A stretch of 64,000 bases of DNA from Lacinutrix himadriensis (lineage in GTDB: Bacteria > Bacteroidota > Bacteroidia > Flavobacteriales > Flavobacteriaceae), in contig NZ_LIQI01000014.1 of assembly GCF_001418105.1 (NCBI RefSeq), forward strand, positions 1-64,000, written 5' to 3'. Shown here piece by piece: positions 47,133-55,117 of the stretch; position 1 is the stretch's first letter, and the number at the start of each line of letters is the position of its first letter. The notes beneath the pieces were generated by a model, which did not search any database, was not told the DNA's origin, and worked only from the letters and a program-made list of their open reading frames with translations. Made by a program: the position numbers and the translations under genes.

Positions 47133-49419
47133 ATCGCTAAAAATTGCGCTATTATTAATTTTCTTTTTTTTGGGTTACTCGACTGTTTTTTCGCAAAACA
47201 AAAAGCAACCTCTAGCGCAAGTATTGGCTATAATCGAGCAACAATTTAAAGTTAGCTTTTCTTATGCCGATAGCACGATTAAAGATATTGACGTGTTTTT
47301 AGATAGCAATGATAACTTAGAGGTAATTCTAACTGCTTTAGAAAAACAAACGCAATTAAAGTTCAACAAATTAAACAACCAGTTTATTACCATTGTAAGA
47401 CAAGAAGCGCAACCTTTTACCATTCAGAAGTTAGAAGAAGTAGTAATCACCAACTATTTAACTACAGGAATAAATAAAAATACCACGGGAAGCATCACCA
47501 TAAGACCAGAACAATTTGGCATTTTACCAGGTTTAATAGAACCAGATGTATTGCAAACCATTCAAGCACTTCCTGGCGTTTTAAGTGTCGATGAAACGGT
47601 TTCGAATATTAATATTAGAGGCGGAACACACGACCAAAACCTCATCCTCTGGGATGGTATTAAAATGTATCAATCTGGTCATTTTTTCGGACTTATATCT
47701 GCATTCAATCCGTATTTAACCAATCAAGTAAATGTATCTAAAAACGGAACCTCAGCGCAATATGGAGATGGCGTTTCTAGTGTGATAGACATGCAATTAT
47801 CGAACACGCTTCAAAATGATTTTAAAGCTGGAGCTGGTTTCAACTTAGTGCATGCAGATGGGTATGCTAAAACGCCAATTGGTAAACATGCAGAATTACA
47901 ACTTTCGGCAAGACGTTCGTTTACCGATTTAGTAACTGCTCCAACCTACAAGCAGTATTTTAAACGCATTTTTCAAGATTCCGATTTTGAAAGTAATCAG
48001 GAAGAACAAAACAATACGATCTCTAAAAACGAAAACTTTTACTTTTATGATTTCTCGGGAAAATTGCTATTAAATCTTTCTAAAAAAAACAAACTCCAAA
48101 TCCGTTTTTTAACCATTCATAATAATTTAGATTACGAAGAACAATCTACTATTAACAATATTAACGAATCTTTAAATAGTAAACTTATTCAGCGTAATTT
48201 GGCAAGTGGCATTAGCTACACCAGAAAATGGCATTCTAAATTAAGCTCTAACCTACACGTATCGCTTTCTAACTACGAATTAGATGCCAAGAATTTTGAC
48301 ATTTTAAACGAGCAACGATTAATTCAAGAAAATAAAGTATTTGATAGCGCTTTAAAACTAGACACCAAATGGCATATTAATAAAAACACCAACCTTCAAA
48401 TTGGCTATCAGTTTTTTGAAGTCGGAATTAGTAATTTAGAAAACGTTAATAATCCTGTATTTAGAAGTTATATCAAGGAAGTTATTAGAAGTCATTCCGC
48501 TTTCGCGGAAGGCCAACTAACATCTAACAACAAAAACACCAACGCAAAAGCAGGAATACGATTTAACTACATTCCTAAATTAGACGCTTTTTTAGCAGAA
48601 CCAAGAATAAGTTTTAGTCAACGGTTTGCGAATCATTTTAGAGTAGAACTTCTTGGAGAATTTAAAAGTCAGATGACCTCACAAATCATCGATTTACAGA
48701 ATGACTTTTTAGGAATAGAAAAACGTCGTTGGATTTTAGCAAACAACACCGATATTCCAATTATAAAAAGCAAACAAGCATCTTTAGGATTCAATTACAA
48801 CAAGAATAAATTATTAATTAGTGCCGAAGCTTTTTATAAAGAAGTCGACGGCATCACCACCAGAAGCCAAGGCTTTCAAAACCAGTTTCAGTATGAAAAA
48901 GCGATAGGAAGCTATCAAGTAAAAGGAATGGATTTCTTAATTAATAAACAGTTTACCAATTTGAATACGTGGTTAAGTTATTCGTATAGCAAAAACGATT
49001 ATACGTTTAAGAACTTGAATAACGGAAATCCTTTTCCTAATAATGCCGACATTACTCACGCTGTTAATTTTTCTAATACCTACACCGTAAACAAATTCCA
49101 GTTTGCCTTAGGTGTAAATTGGCATTCTGGGAAACCTTACACAACACATGACAACACCATTACAGCTGGCACTATTGATTACAATGCACCAAACAGTAAT
49201 AATTTAAAAGATTATTTACGGGTGGATTTTTCGGCGACGAGAGATTTAAAAATCTCGGAAGTAATACACGCTAAAATTGGCGCTTCTGTATGGAATCTTT
49301 TAAACACCAATAACACGATTAATAGATACTATGTTCTGGATGCAGATGACAATATTTCGAAAGTAGAAAACCAATCGCTAGGCATTACACCAAATGTAAG
49401 TTTACGTGTGTATTTTTAG
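47125..49419 (+). CDS. TonB-dependent receptor with N-terminal STN signalling domain
   Basis: 764 residues. The signal peptide ends STVFSQ. Residues 28-95 form an STN-type domain (LAQVLAIIEQQFKVSFSYADSTI), the part that contacts FecR in the periplasm. The plug domain has LQTIQALPGVLSVDETVSNINIRGG, LWDGIKMYQSGHFFGL and a C-terminal GDGVSSVIDMQ. A 22-strand barrel follows, ending in NVSLRVYF with the final aromatic. The substrate is unknown; the partnership with a LamG lipoprotein would suit a carbohydrate or glycoprotein ligand (inference). There is no SusD gene beside it, so this is not a standard SusCD pair. Confidence 0.93.
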   Translation: MNKSLKIALLLIFFFLGYSTVFSQNKKQPLAQVLAIIEQQFKVSFSYADSTIKDIDVFLDSNDNLEVILTALEKQTQLKFNKLNNQFITIVRQEAQPFTIQKLEEVVITNYLTTGINKNTTGSITIRPEQFGILPGLIEPDVLQTIQALPGVLSVDETVSNINIRGGTHDQNLILWDGIKMYQSGHFFGLISAFNPYLTNQVNVSKNGTSAQYGDGVSSVIDMQLSNTLQNDFKAGAGFNLVHADGYAKTPIGKHAELQLSARRSFTDLVTAPTYKQYFKRIFQDSDFESNQEEQNNTISKNENFYFYDFSGKLLLNLSKKNKLQIRFLTIHNNLDYEEQSTINNINESLNSKLIQRNLASGISYTRKWHSKLSSNLHVSLSNYELDAKNFDILNEQRLIQENKVFDSALKLDTKWHINKNTNLQIGYQFFEVGISNLENVNNPVFRSYIKEVIRSHSAFAEGQLTSNNKNTNAKAGIRFNYIPKLDAFLAEPRISFSQRFANHFRVELLGEFKSQMTSQIIDLQNDFLGIEKRRWILANNTDIPIIKSKQASLGFNYNKNKLLISAEAFYKEVDGITTRSQGFQNQFQYEKAIGSYQVKGMDFLINKQFTNLNTWLSYSYSKNDYTFKNLNNGNPFPNNADITHAVNFSNTYTVNKFQFALGVNWHSGKPYTTHDNTITAGTIDYNAPNSNNLKDYLRVDFSATRDLKISEVIHAKIGASVWNLLNTNNTINRYYVLDADDNISKVENQSLGITPNVSLRVYF

Positions 49420-49494
49420 ATGATAAATATGCTTAACATTACTATTCTCTAAATTAAATAGATGAATTTGTGTCACTACATTAAAAACTAACGC

Positions 49495-49515
49495 AAGCTT
49501 TAGCAGCTTTTTTTT
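49495..49515 (+). terminator. Weak terminator after the TonB receptor
   Basis: AAGCT, loop TTAGC, AGCTT followed by a T-run. The stem is only 5 bp. Confidence 0.4.
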
Positions 49516-49518
49516 AAA

Positions 49519-49983
49519 TTACTTTTGAAAAGTAAGATAATCTGTCCCTCCATTTCCACCACTTATATCCACAAGTTTTATTTCTGTAGAACTATATGAA
49601 ATAATATCCCAATCATCACTTAATTCTTCAAAATCTGGAGGTGAAGAAAAAGCTATATTAAAATCGATATCACTATCGCTGCTACTACTGCTATCATCTG
49701 TAACAGACCAAGTACCCGTATAAGTATTTACTCCATTAGTGGCAGTTAAAACACCATTAGTTGCAAAATTAAAGGTATACCCATTAAAATCACTTGTCTC
49801 ATCACTATCTGTATCGTAAAAATAAGTGATAGTCCAATTTCCAGATTCCATACTATTCGTAATAGCATTTATTTCAGCTGAATTGTTGTTACTGTTTCCA
49901 TCGTCATCATCAGACGAACAGGTAGAAGAAAGGAGTGTAAACGCAAACAAAAGTAACATTGCAAGATTGATTGTTTTTTTCAT
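49519..49983 (-). CDS. Lipocalin-like lipoprotein
   Basis: 154 residues with a signal peptide ending LLSSTC and a serine/aspartate tether. The mature part (ITNSMESGNWTITYFYDTDSDETSDFNGYTFNFATNGVLTATNGVNTYTGTWSVTDD) has the pattern of a lipocalin-like domain common in Bacteroidota lipoproteins. A DSDS run interrupts the sheet. The ligand is unknown. It is convergent with the TonB receptor gene across a roughly 100-base gap. Confidence 0.75.
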   Translation of the reverse strand: MKKTINLAMLLLFAFTLLSSTCSSDDDDGNSNNNSAEINAITNSMESGNWTITYFYDTDSDETSDFNGYTFNFATNGVLTATNGVNTYTGTWSVTDDSSSSSDSDIDFNIAFSSPPDFEELSDDWDIISYSSTEIKLVDISGGNGGTDYLTFQK

Positions 49984-50093
49984 GATTTTCCCTTTAAAAA
50001 TTAAAATTAAATATAGTCATAATTTTTCATAAAAAAAACAGTATTCAAACACACATCATTATATTTCAAGTAGTTACAAAAACACTTTTTAGA

Positions 50094-50792
50094 TTACAAA
50101 TATTCTTGATACTGCATCACTCTAAAATCAAACGTATTAAATGCAGGATTACTAGCCTTTAGATGTTTGTATAAAGGCATACTACCAATGGCTCTATTTG
50201 CAGATCCTGAAGAAGAGGTTAGCGAAACGGTTTTAATTATTCTTTCTTTGAGACCTCTCGACTGCGCTCGAGGTGACATTTCGTTATCTACTGGAATGAC
50301 GAATTGATGCACTCTTGGTATCTCATTAGAAACCAATTCTAATTTTATATTGTGTTCTTTTATGTGTTTTCGGAAGAAATACTCCGGACCATTTTTACTG
50401 TTTCCTCCTGTGAATAATAGCGTTTCAATGCTTGGATACTTTTTTATATAATCGATCACATTCCGAAGCTGCATATTTTGCATGCCTAAATCGGAAGCAT
50501 CTATCTTTTCCCGTTCTGCACTTGCTACAATATCACAAACCCCTATTTGATGTTTTATTAGGAATGCTTTACGTTGGTCTATTGCTTCTTGGGAATTATC
50601 ATAACGCAAACTTAAACCGTGAATCTTTTCAATATACAACCACAAGGAATTGTAATAACTCCCATAGCAGAAATTCACATCTTTTTCTAAAAGTTCTCCA
50701 ATACTAAATCTTGGCGGCGGAAGCGTACCTACAATTAATTTCTTGGTGTCTTTTTGTATAAATGGCGGATATGGATGTTTATGAAGAAACAC
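50094..50792 (-). CDS. Uracil-DNA-glycosylase-like protein containing a captured repeat
   Basis: 232 residues of the UDG-like superfamily: IVGTLPPP near the N-terminus, IGVCDIVASAERE, LLFTGGNSKNG, and the conserved SLTSSSGSANRAIG and FDFRVMQYQEYL. DNA repair by base excision is the likely theme, unproven. Between IPVDNE and KERIIKT the protein carries MSPRAQSRGL, encoded by the dispersed repeat at 50,249-50,278. That repeat is 30 bases, in frame, and identical to a copy in the folD-ffh gap. The insertion sits just before the conserved SLTSSSGSANRAIG loop. The next gene begins 2 bases away. Confidence 0.8.
   Translation of the reverse strand: MFLHKHPYPPFIQKDTKKLIVGTLPPPRFSIGELLEKDVNFCYGSYYNSLWLYIEKIHGLSLRYDNSQEAIDQRKAFLIKHQIGVCDIVASAEREKIDASDLGMQNMQLRNVIDYIKKYPSIETLLFTGGNSKNGPEYFFRKHIKEHNIKLELVSNEIPRVHQFVIPVDNEMSPRAQSRGLKERIIKTVSLTSSSGSANRAIGSMPLYKHLKASNPAFNTFDFRVMQYQEYL
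50249..50278. repeat. Dispersed repeat inside the glycosylase-like gene
   Basis: A 30-base identity with 42,147-42,176, centred on CTCTCGACTGCGCTCGAG. It adds ten codons in frame. Confidence 0.9.
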
Positions 50793-50794
50793 GT

Positions 50795-51136
50795 TTATAC
50801 TTTTATTTTATTTCCGATTTTTTTACCAATAATATAAGCCACAATAATAGTTAGTAAAACAATAATAATATTAAAAAAAATATAAAGTGTATATAGAAAA
50901 ATATTTTCTTTAGACTGAAAACAAAAACTGGAGATAAAACATACTTCTGAAGATTCCTCAACCATAAATGTAAGAGAAAAACTAGAAATTAAAATCACAA
51001 ATACACTGATGACTAAATACTGTTTACCCGAAAGCTGTTTTTTCTTTATACCTGTTGGTTTAAAAACATTGCGCTCTGCTTCGGTACGTTTATTATTTTG
51101 TAAGGACCAAACTACTTTTTTATCTTCCGAACTCAT
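50795..51136 (-). CDS. Small membrane protein of unknown function
   Basis: 113 residues. A basic N-terminus (WSLQNNKRTEAERN) is followed by two membrane helices (YLVISVFVILISSFSLTFMV and YTLYIFFNIIIVLLTIIVAYIIG) and a lysine-rich end. I do not recognise a family. The stop is 2 bases from the glycosylase-like gene, with which it is cotranscribed; 37 bases separate it from the TPR membrane gene upstream. Confidence 0.65.
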   Translation of the reverse strand: MSSEDKKVVWSLQNNKRTEAERNVFKPTGIKKKQLSGKQYLVISVFVILISSFSLTFMVEESSEVCFISSFCFQSKENIFLYTLYIFFNIIIVLLTIIVAYIIGKKIGNKIKV

Positions 51137-51173
51137 GTCTTATTATTTTTTCTCGTTCCACAAACAGAAACAA

Positions 51174-51896
51174 CTATACACTTTTTAAAAGTTTTTCTAC
51201 ATTCCTAAAGGTGGTTCTGTATTTTTTACCGTTCCTTTTTGTCATGTGCTGCGATTCTATATACATCTCGTTTAATATTTCTTTTGCTTCTTCGGTTTTA
51301 TTTATTGCTATTAAAAACTTAGCTAATATAAAACGCTCCTCATAGTTGGAGTATCTATTATCAATAGCACGTAACTGACTTTCGGCTTCTTCTATTCTTC
51401 CTGATTTTTCTAAGGCTAAACCATACACAAATTGCGCTTTAGACTTTTTAAATTCAGGATGTTCTTTTATTTTTTCTGAATAATGAACTACTTGATTAAA
51501 ATCATTTAGGTTATAATAAGCGGTAATTAGATTTTTAATTACGTAAAAATCATTTTTATAATCACTATCTAATGCTAATTCATAATGGGAAATAGCTTTT
51601 TGATATTCTTTATTTTCTAAATAAGCATCTGCTAGATTTATTTTATTCTGAAACGTTTCTGAAAACTCCAGTTTCTTTTCTAAATCTTTTATTTTTTTTG
51701 TTGGATTAATTAGTGTTACCAATTCATTCGTCACTTTTTCTGCATCACGTTTGTTATACACTTGGGTTATTAAATAAATAACACATCCAATAAATGGTAA
51801 AAAAATAATTAAGAATATCCAATAGTATTCATTTCTATTTTTAATGAGGTGATAAATACAATAGGCTTGTAAAGCTACTATTAGATAATAAGGCAT
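51174..51896 (-). CDS. TPR membrane protein with a PLDc_N-like N-terminus
   Basis: 240 residues. The first 45 (YYLIVALQAYCIYHLIKNRNEYYWIFLIIFLPFIGCVIYLI) resemble the short PLDc_N membrane module, with two helices. From about residue 70 there are TPR units (FQNKINLADAYLENKEYQKAISHYELALDSDY, NLITAYYNLNDFNQVVHYSEKI, YGLALEKSGRIEEAESQLRAI). It is likely a membrane-held scaffold; the partners are unknown. Confidence 0.75.
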   Translation of the reverse strand: MPYYLIVALQAYCIYHLIKNRNEYYWIFLIIFLPFIGCVIYLITQVYNKRDAEKVTNELVTLINPTKKIKDLEKKLEFSETFQNKINLADAYLENKEYQKAISHYELALDSDYKNDFYVIKNLITAYYNLNDFNQVVHYSEKIKEHPEFKKSKAQFVYGLALEKSGRIEEAESQLRAIDNRYSNYEERFILAKFLIAINKTEEAKEILNEMYIESQHMTKRNGKKYRTTFRNVEKLLKSV

Positions 51897-51989
51897 AAAT
51901 GTTAAATAATTTTTAAAGCATTAAAAATAGCAAAGTAAAAGTTAAAAGTTTTGTATTTTAAGAGTAAATCAAATTTACAAACATTATTT

Positions 51990-52121
51990 ATGGGAAAAGG
52001 AGATAAAAAAACAAAACGCGGAAAAATAAACAGAGGTACTTTTGGAGCTAGAAGACCAAGAATTAAAAAACGCGTTCGAACAGAAAATAAAATTAATGTG
52101 AATAAAAAAGTAAAGATTTAA
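51990..52121 (+). CDS. 30S ribosomal protein THX (bTHX)
   Basis: A 43-residue gene too short for simple ORF thresholds: MGKGDKKTKRGKINRGTFG, then ARRPRIKKRVRTE. GDKKT+RGKI++GTFG+RRP is the hallmark of the bTHX ribosomal peptide found in Bacteroidota and Thermus, which binds at the top of the small subunit head. It is monocistronic, in a gap between two minus-strand genes. Confidence 0.9.
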   Translation: MGKGDKKTKRGKINRGTFGARRPRIKKRVRTENKINVNKKVKI

Positions 52122-52154
52122 TTACTGCATTTTTTTTTAAAACTATTTACCAAT

Positions 52155-52172
52155 AGATTCCTGCCTTCGCAG
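52155..52172. repeat. Second copy of AGATTCCTGCCTTCGCAG
   Basis: An 18-base exact match to 3805-3822, 8 bases from the yaaA stop codon. Confidence 0.75.
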
Positions 52173-52180
52173 AAACTGGA

Positions 52181-52939
52181 CTACCTAATAAACATTAAAT
52201 TGTTTTCTGTAGACATGGCTTCGCTAAAACCATAACCTTCGTAATTAAAACCTTTTAAATCTTCTATGGTTTTGGCATTGGTATCTACAATATATCTTGC
52301 CATAGCACCTCTTGCTTGCTTTGCAAAAAACGAAATCACTTTATACTCGCCATTTTTTAAATCTTTAAAATTCGCAGTAATCACTGGTACTTTTAATGCT
52401 TTTACATCTACAGCTTTAAAATACTCGTTACTAGCAAGGTTTAAAAACAACTCGTCGTCTTCCAGTTCCTCATTTAATGCTTTTGTCACTTTCTTTTTCC
52501 AGAACTCATACAAGTTTTTGTTTTTACCAATAGGCATTTTCGTACCCATTTCTAATCGGTAGGCTTGCATTAAATCTAATGGTTTTAAAACACCATATAA
52601 ACCAGAAAGGATACGAACCGTATCTTGTAAAGTATCTAGTTTTTCTACCGGAATGGTACTCGCATTTAAACCTTTATACACATCTCCTGAAAACGTATAA
52701 ACTGCTGGTCTTGCATTTTCTTTAGTAAACGGTAATTGCCATTCTTGATTACGCTCGTAATTTAGTTGTCCTAAATTATCGGAAATATGCATAAGCGTAG
52801 ATAGGCTTTTTGCAGATTTCTTTTTTAGTAATTTATTTAAGCGTTCGGCTTCGTTTAAAAAAGTTGCTTCTGTGCTTTTTGTTGTTGGCAATTGCGTTTC
52901 AAAATCTAAGGACTTTGCTGGAGATAGTACTAGTTTCAT
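52181..52939 (-). CDS. yaaA: Peroxide stress protein YaaA
   Basis: 252 residues of the YaaA/DUF328 family ([81 protein letters not shown]). In E. coli YaaA limits intracellular iron during peroxide stress. The leader, on the minus strand, contains the hairpin TTTCCG-TTTTCA-CGGAAA (52,958-52,975), and a short A-rich stretch joins it to the ATG, as at coaD. Confidence 0.92.
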   Translation of the reverse strand: MKLVLSPAKSLDFETQLPTTKSTEATFLNEAERLNKLLKKKSAKSLSTLMHISDNLGQLNYERNQEWQLPFTKENARPAVYTFSGDVYKGLNASTIPVEKLDTLQDTVRILSGLYGVLKPLDLMQAYRLEMGTKMPIGKNKNLYEFWKKKVTKALNEELEDDELFLNLASNEYFKAVDVKALKVPVITANFKDLKNGEYKVISFFAKQARGAMARYIVDTNAKTIEDLKGFNYEGYGFSEAMSTENNLMFIR

Positions 52940-52957
52940 TGAAAATTTATTTTTTCA

Positions 52958-52975
52958 TTTCCGTGAAAACGGAAA
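52958..52975 (-). repeat. Leader hairpin TTTCCG-N6-CGGAAA before yaaA
   Basis: 6-base arms with the loop TTTTCA when read towards yaaA. The hairpin plus the following ATGAAAAAATAAATTTTC resembles the coaD leader. Confidence 0.75.
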
Positions 52976-53095
52976 TCTCATCATTTAGGTAAAATTCTAT
53001 TTCTATAACCTCAAATTTACAACTTACTTCTTTACTTTTTAAAGATGTAAACTGAAATATTCTATGCTTGTATAAGTGTTTGCTATGAAATGGAA

Positions 53096-53258
53096 TTTGC
53101 GTTAGTGATTGCAGTGATATCCTTTTTTGTGTCCGTTCGAGTGATGCGACCAAAGGAGCATTGTATCGAGAACACTAAAAAAAGATTTAACGGAAAGCAC
53201 GACATTTTTTTCCTACGAGGTTTTTAAAACCTTGTAGGTATAAAAATGGAACGCCCAA
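53096..53258 (+). ncRNA. Candidate structured RNA / dispersed element, copy 2
   Basis: Diverged copy of the element at 8491-8660, in the 367-bp gap between yaaA and the RluD-type gene. It keeps GCGTTAGTGATTGC at the 5' end, ATCCTTTTTT, then AAAAAAAGATTTAACGGAAAGC..GAC, the palindrome CCTACGAGG...CCTTGTAGG in place of copy 1's CTACG stem, and the closing AACGCCCAA. GCGTT and AACGC form the same outer stem as copy 1. It would be transcribed on the + strand, opposite to the flanking genes. Confidence 0.5.
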
Positions 53259-53280
53259 CTTCACATTAGTTCCGTTGGGC
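53248..53280. repeat. Interleaved inverted repeats (pseudoknot-like) near the RluD-type gene end
   Basis: GGAAC-GCCCAAC, 9 bases, then GTTCC-GTTGGGC: each half pairs with the corresponding half, but the pairs interleave. On the minus strand it could also serve as a terminator for the RluD-type gene. Confidence 0.5.
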
Positions 53281-53306
53281 AATCCTATTCTTTAAACACC
53301 TATTTA

Positions 53307-54347
53307 TTAATGATCTACATGCTTCGAATAGTGTCTCCACTTTTCGATACATTGTTGGATATCTTCTGGGATTTCGGACTCAAAACGCATAAATTCATTG
53401 GTTTTAGGATGTACAAATCCTAAGGTCTTAGCATGCAGCGCTTGTCTTGGTAATATTTTAAAACAGTTATCTACAAATTGTTTGTATTTAGTAAAAGTGG
53501 TTCCTTTTAAAATAAGGTTTCCTCCATAACGCTCATCGTTAAAAAGCGTATGACCAATATGTTTCATGTGCACACGAATTTGGTGCGTTCTACCGGTTTC
53601 TAACTTACAAGCCACCATAGTAATGTAGCCTAAACGCTCAATTACTTTGTAATGTGTAACTGCTGGTTTTCCGTTCCCTTCTTCATCCTCTAGATACACG
53701 GTGTTTTGCAATCTATTTTTTTGGTGTCTACCAATATTACCTTCTATGGTACCTTCGTCTTCATCCATATTTCCCCAAACTAGTGCTACGTATTCACGCT
53801 CACTTGTTTTTTTGGCAAACTGACTAGAAAGATGCGCCATGGCTTCTTCGGTTTTTGCAACTACTAGAAGTCCGCTAGTATCTTTATCAATTCTATGTAC
53901 TAATCCTGGACGTTCGCTAGAGTTATTTGGCAGATTATCAAATCTGTGAATAAGTGCGTTTATAAGCGTCCCTGAATAGTTTCCATGTCCTGGATGCACC
54001 ACCATTCCTGCTGGTTTGTTTACTACAAGTAGTTCGTCATCTTCATACACAACATCTAATGGAATATCTTCACCAACCAAAAGGTTTTCAAAAGGTGGAT
54101 GTGCAAATTTTACACGAATCACATCTAATGGTTTTACTTTATAGCTTGATTTTACAGCTTCGTCATTAACAAAAATGTTTCCGTTTTTGGCAGCTGTTTG
54201 TATTTTATTACGAATGGCATTTTCTATGCGATTCATTAAATATTTGTCTATTCGTAAAGGCGCTTGTCCTTTATCTACAGTAAAAGCATGATGCTCATAA
54301 AGATCATCTTGTTCGTTCTGGCTTTCTGGTGTGTAATCTTCTGTCAT
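53307..54347 (-). CDS. RluA/RluD-family pseudouridine synthase
   Basis: 346 residues. An N-terminal S4 domain (LRIDKYLMNRIENAIRNKIQTAAKNGNIFVNDEAVK) is followed by the catalytic domain with HRIDKDTSGLLVVAKT (Asp near 152) and the RluD-type HQIRVHMKHIGHTLFNDERYGG. The acidic tail before the S4 domain (EDYTPESQNEQDD) is unusual. RluD (23S rRNA U1911/1915/1917) is the best guess; RluC-like activity cannot be ruled out. It lies 74 bases after the PASTA gene and is probably cotranscribed with it. Confidence 0.88.
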   Translation of the reverse strand: MTEDYTPESQNEQDDLYEHHAFTVDKGQAPLRIDKYLMNRIENAIRNKIQTAAKNGNIFVNDEAVKSSYKVKPLDVIRVKFAHPPFENLLVGEDIPLDVVYEDDELLVVNKPAGMVVHPGHGNYSGTLINALIHRFDNLPNNSSERPGLVHRIDKDTSGLLVVAKTEEAMAHLSSQFAKKTSEREYVALVWGNMDEDEGTIEGNIGRHQKNRLQNTVYLEDEEGNGKPAVTHYKVIERLGYITMVACKLETGRTHQIRVHMKHIGHTLFNDERYGGNLILKGTTFTKYKQFVDNCFKILPRQALHAKTLGFVHPKTNEFMRFESEIPEDIQQCIEKWRHYSKHVDH

Positions 54348-54421
54348 TATTCGTTTTGTCTTTCGACGGTTGTCAAGATAATCTTCATCGGTTATCTTGT
54401 AATTGTTTGATTTAATTTAGA

Positions 54422-54976
54422 CTATGGTCTTTTTCCGTTTCCTAAAACCAAATCAATTTTAGATGTTTTTGGCAATAAATCTCCAGCATTTATTTTTTCG
54501 CCTTTAAAACTTAATCGCACTACTTCGTCTTTTCCTAAGTAATCAATATACGTAATTTTACCAATAGTAAACCCTAAGGCTTCTAACATTGGTTTTGCTT
54601 GTCTGTAGGTACGCTCTCTTAAATCTGGAACTTGTATTTTTCTATAACCGGAAGGGTTTAGTGTTAAATAGATCTTTCGGTTTTCTTTTACTTTTTCACC
54701 AGAAGGAGGATCTTGATCGATTACCGAAAATTTTGGATATTTAGGGTTAAAATTTGCCGAATCTTGAATTTGCATCACCAAGTTATTCTCATTTAACTCT
54801 ATTTCTGCTACTGCAATAGACTTTCCTTTTAATTCTGGAACGGTTTCAAACTTGCCATGATTAGTGGTATAACTCAACCATCTTAACATAAGGAAAGTCA
54901 GTACTACTATAGCTATAATGGCTAACGCTAGTTGTTTTAAAAACGTTTTACTGGTAATAAATTTAACAATGCTCAT
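54422..54976 (-). CDS. PASTA-domain membrane protein
   Basis: 184 residues: an N-terminal membrane helix (FLKQLALAIIAIVVLTFLMLRWL) and then two to three PASTA domains facing the periplasm (TVPELKGKSIAVAEIELNENNL, DQDPPSGEKVKENRKIYLTLN, QVPDLRERTYRQAKPMLEALGFTIG). PASTA domains normally bind muropeptides or beta-lactam-like ligands. There is no kinase domain, so this is a stand-alone PASTA protein as in many Bacteroidota. It has its own -7 box and is followed by the RluD-type gene. Confidence 0.85.
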   Translation of the reverse strand: MSIVKFITSKTFLKQLALAIIAIVVLTFLMLRWLSYTTNHGKFETVPELKGKSIAVAEIELNENNLVMQIQDSANFNPKYPKFSVIDQDPPSGEKVKENRKIYLTLNPSGYRKIQVPDLRERTYRQAKPMLEALGFTIGKITYIDYLGKDEVVRLSFKGEKINAGDLLPKTSKIDLVLGNGKRP

Positions 54977-54994
54977 GATCTTATTTTAGATAGG

Positions 54995-55002
54995 CAAATA
55001 TA
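54995..55002 (-). promoter_or_regulatory. PASTA gene -7 box
   Basis: TATATTTG on the minus strand, 18 bases before the ATG. Confidence 0.45.
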
Positions 55003-55089
55003 TAAAAACAGAACTGTTTTTACTTTTGATTAATTAATGATATTTTAGCTTAACTCTAATTAATGAAGATTTAGTATAAAATAATTAAG

Positions 55090-55107
55090 ATTTCGCTCTT
55101 GCGGAAA
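55090..55107 (+). repeat. Leader hairpin before ddl
   Basis: TTTC-GC-TCTT-GC-G-GAAA, an imperfect member of the TTTCCG/CGGAAA family, ending 13 bases before the ddl ATG. Confidence 0.5.
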
Positions 55108-55117
55108 AGATAAAAGT

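Noticed and set aside
48495-48510. TTCCG-CTTTCG-CGGAA hairpin inside the TonB receptor gene
   Set aside because: It codes for a normal SAFAEG stretch in a beta-barrel region, so coding use explains it; similar strings at 40,309 and 62,716 were rejected for the same reason.
45637-49419. Sigma/FecR/TonB genes as a SusCD polysaccharide locus
   Set aside because: There is no SusD gene and no glycoside hydrolase nearby, so only a general uptake or signalling role can be supported.
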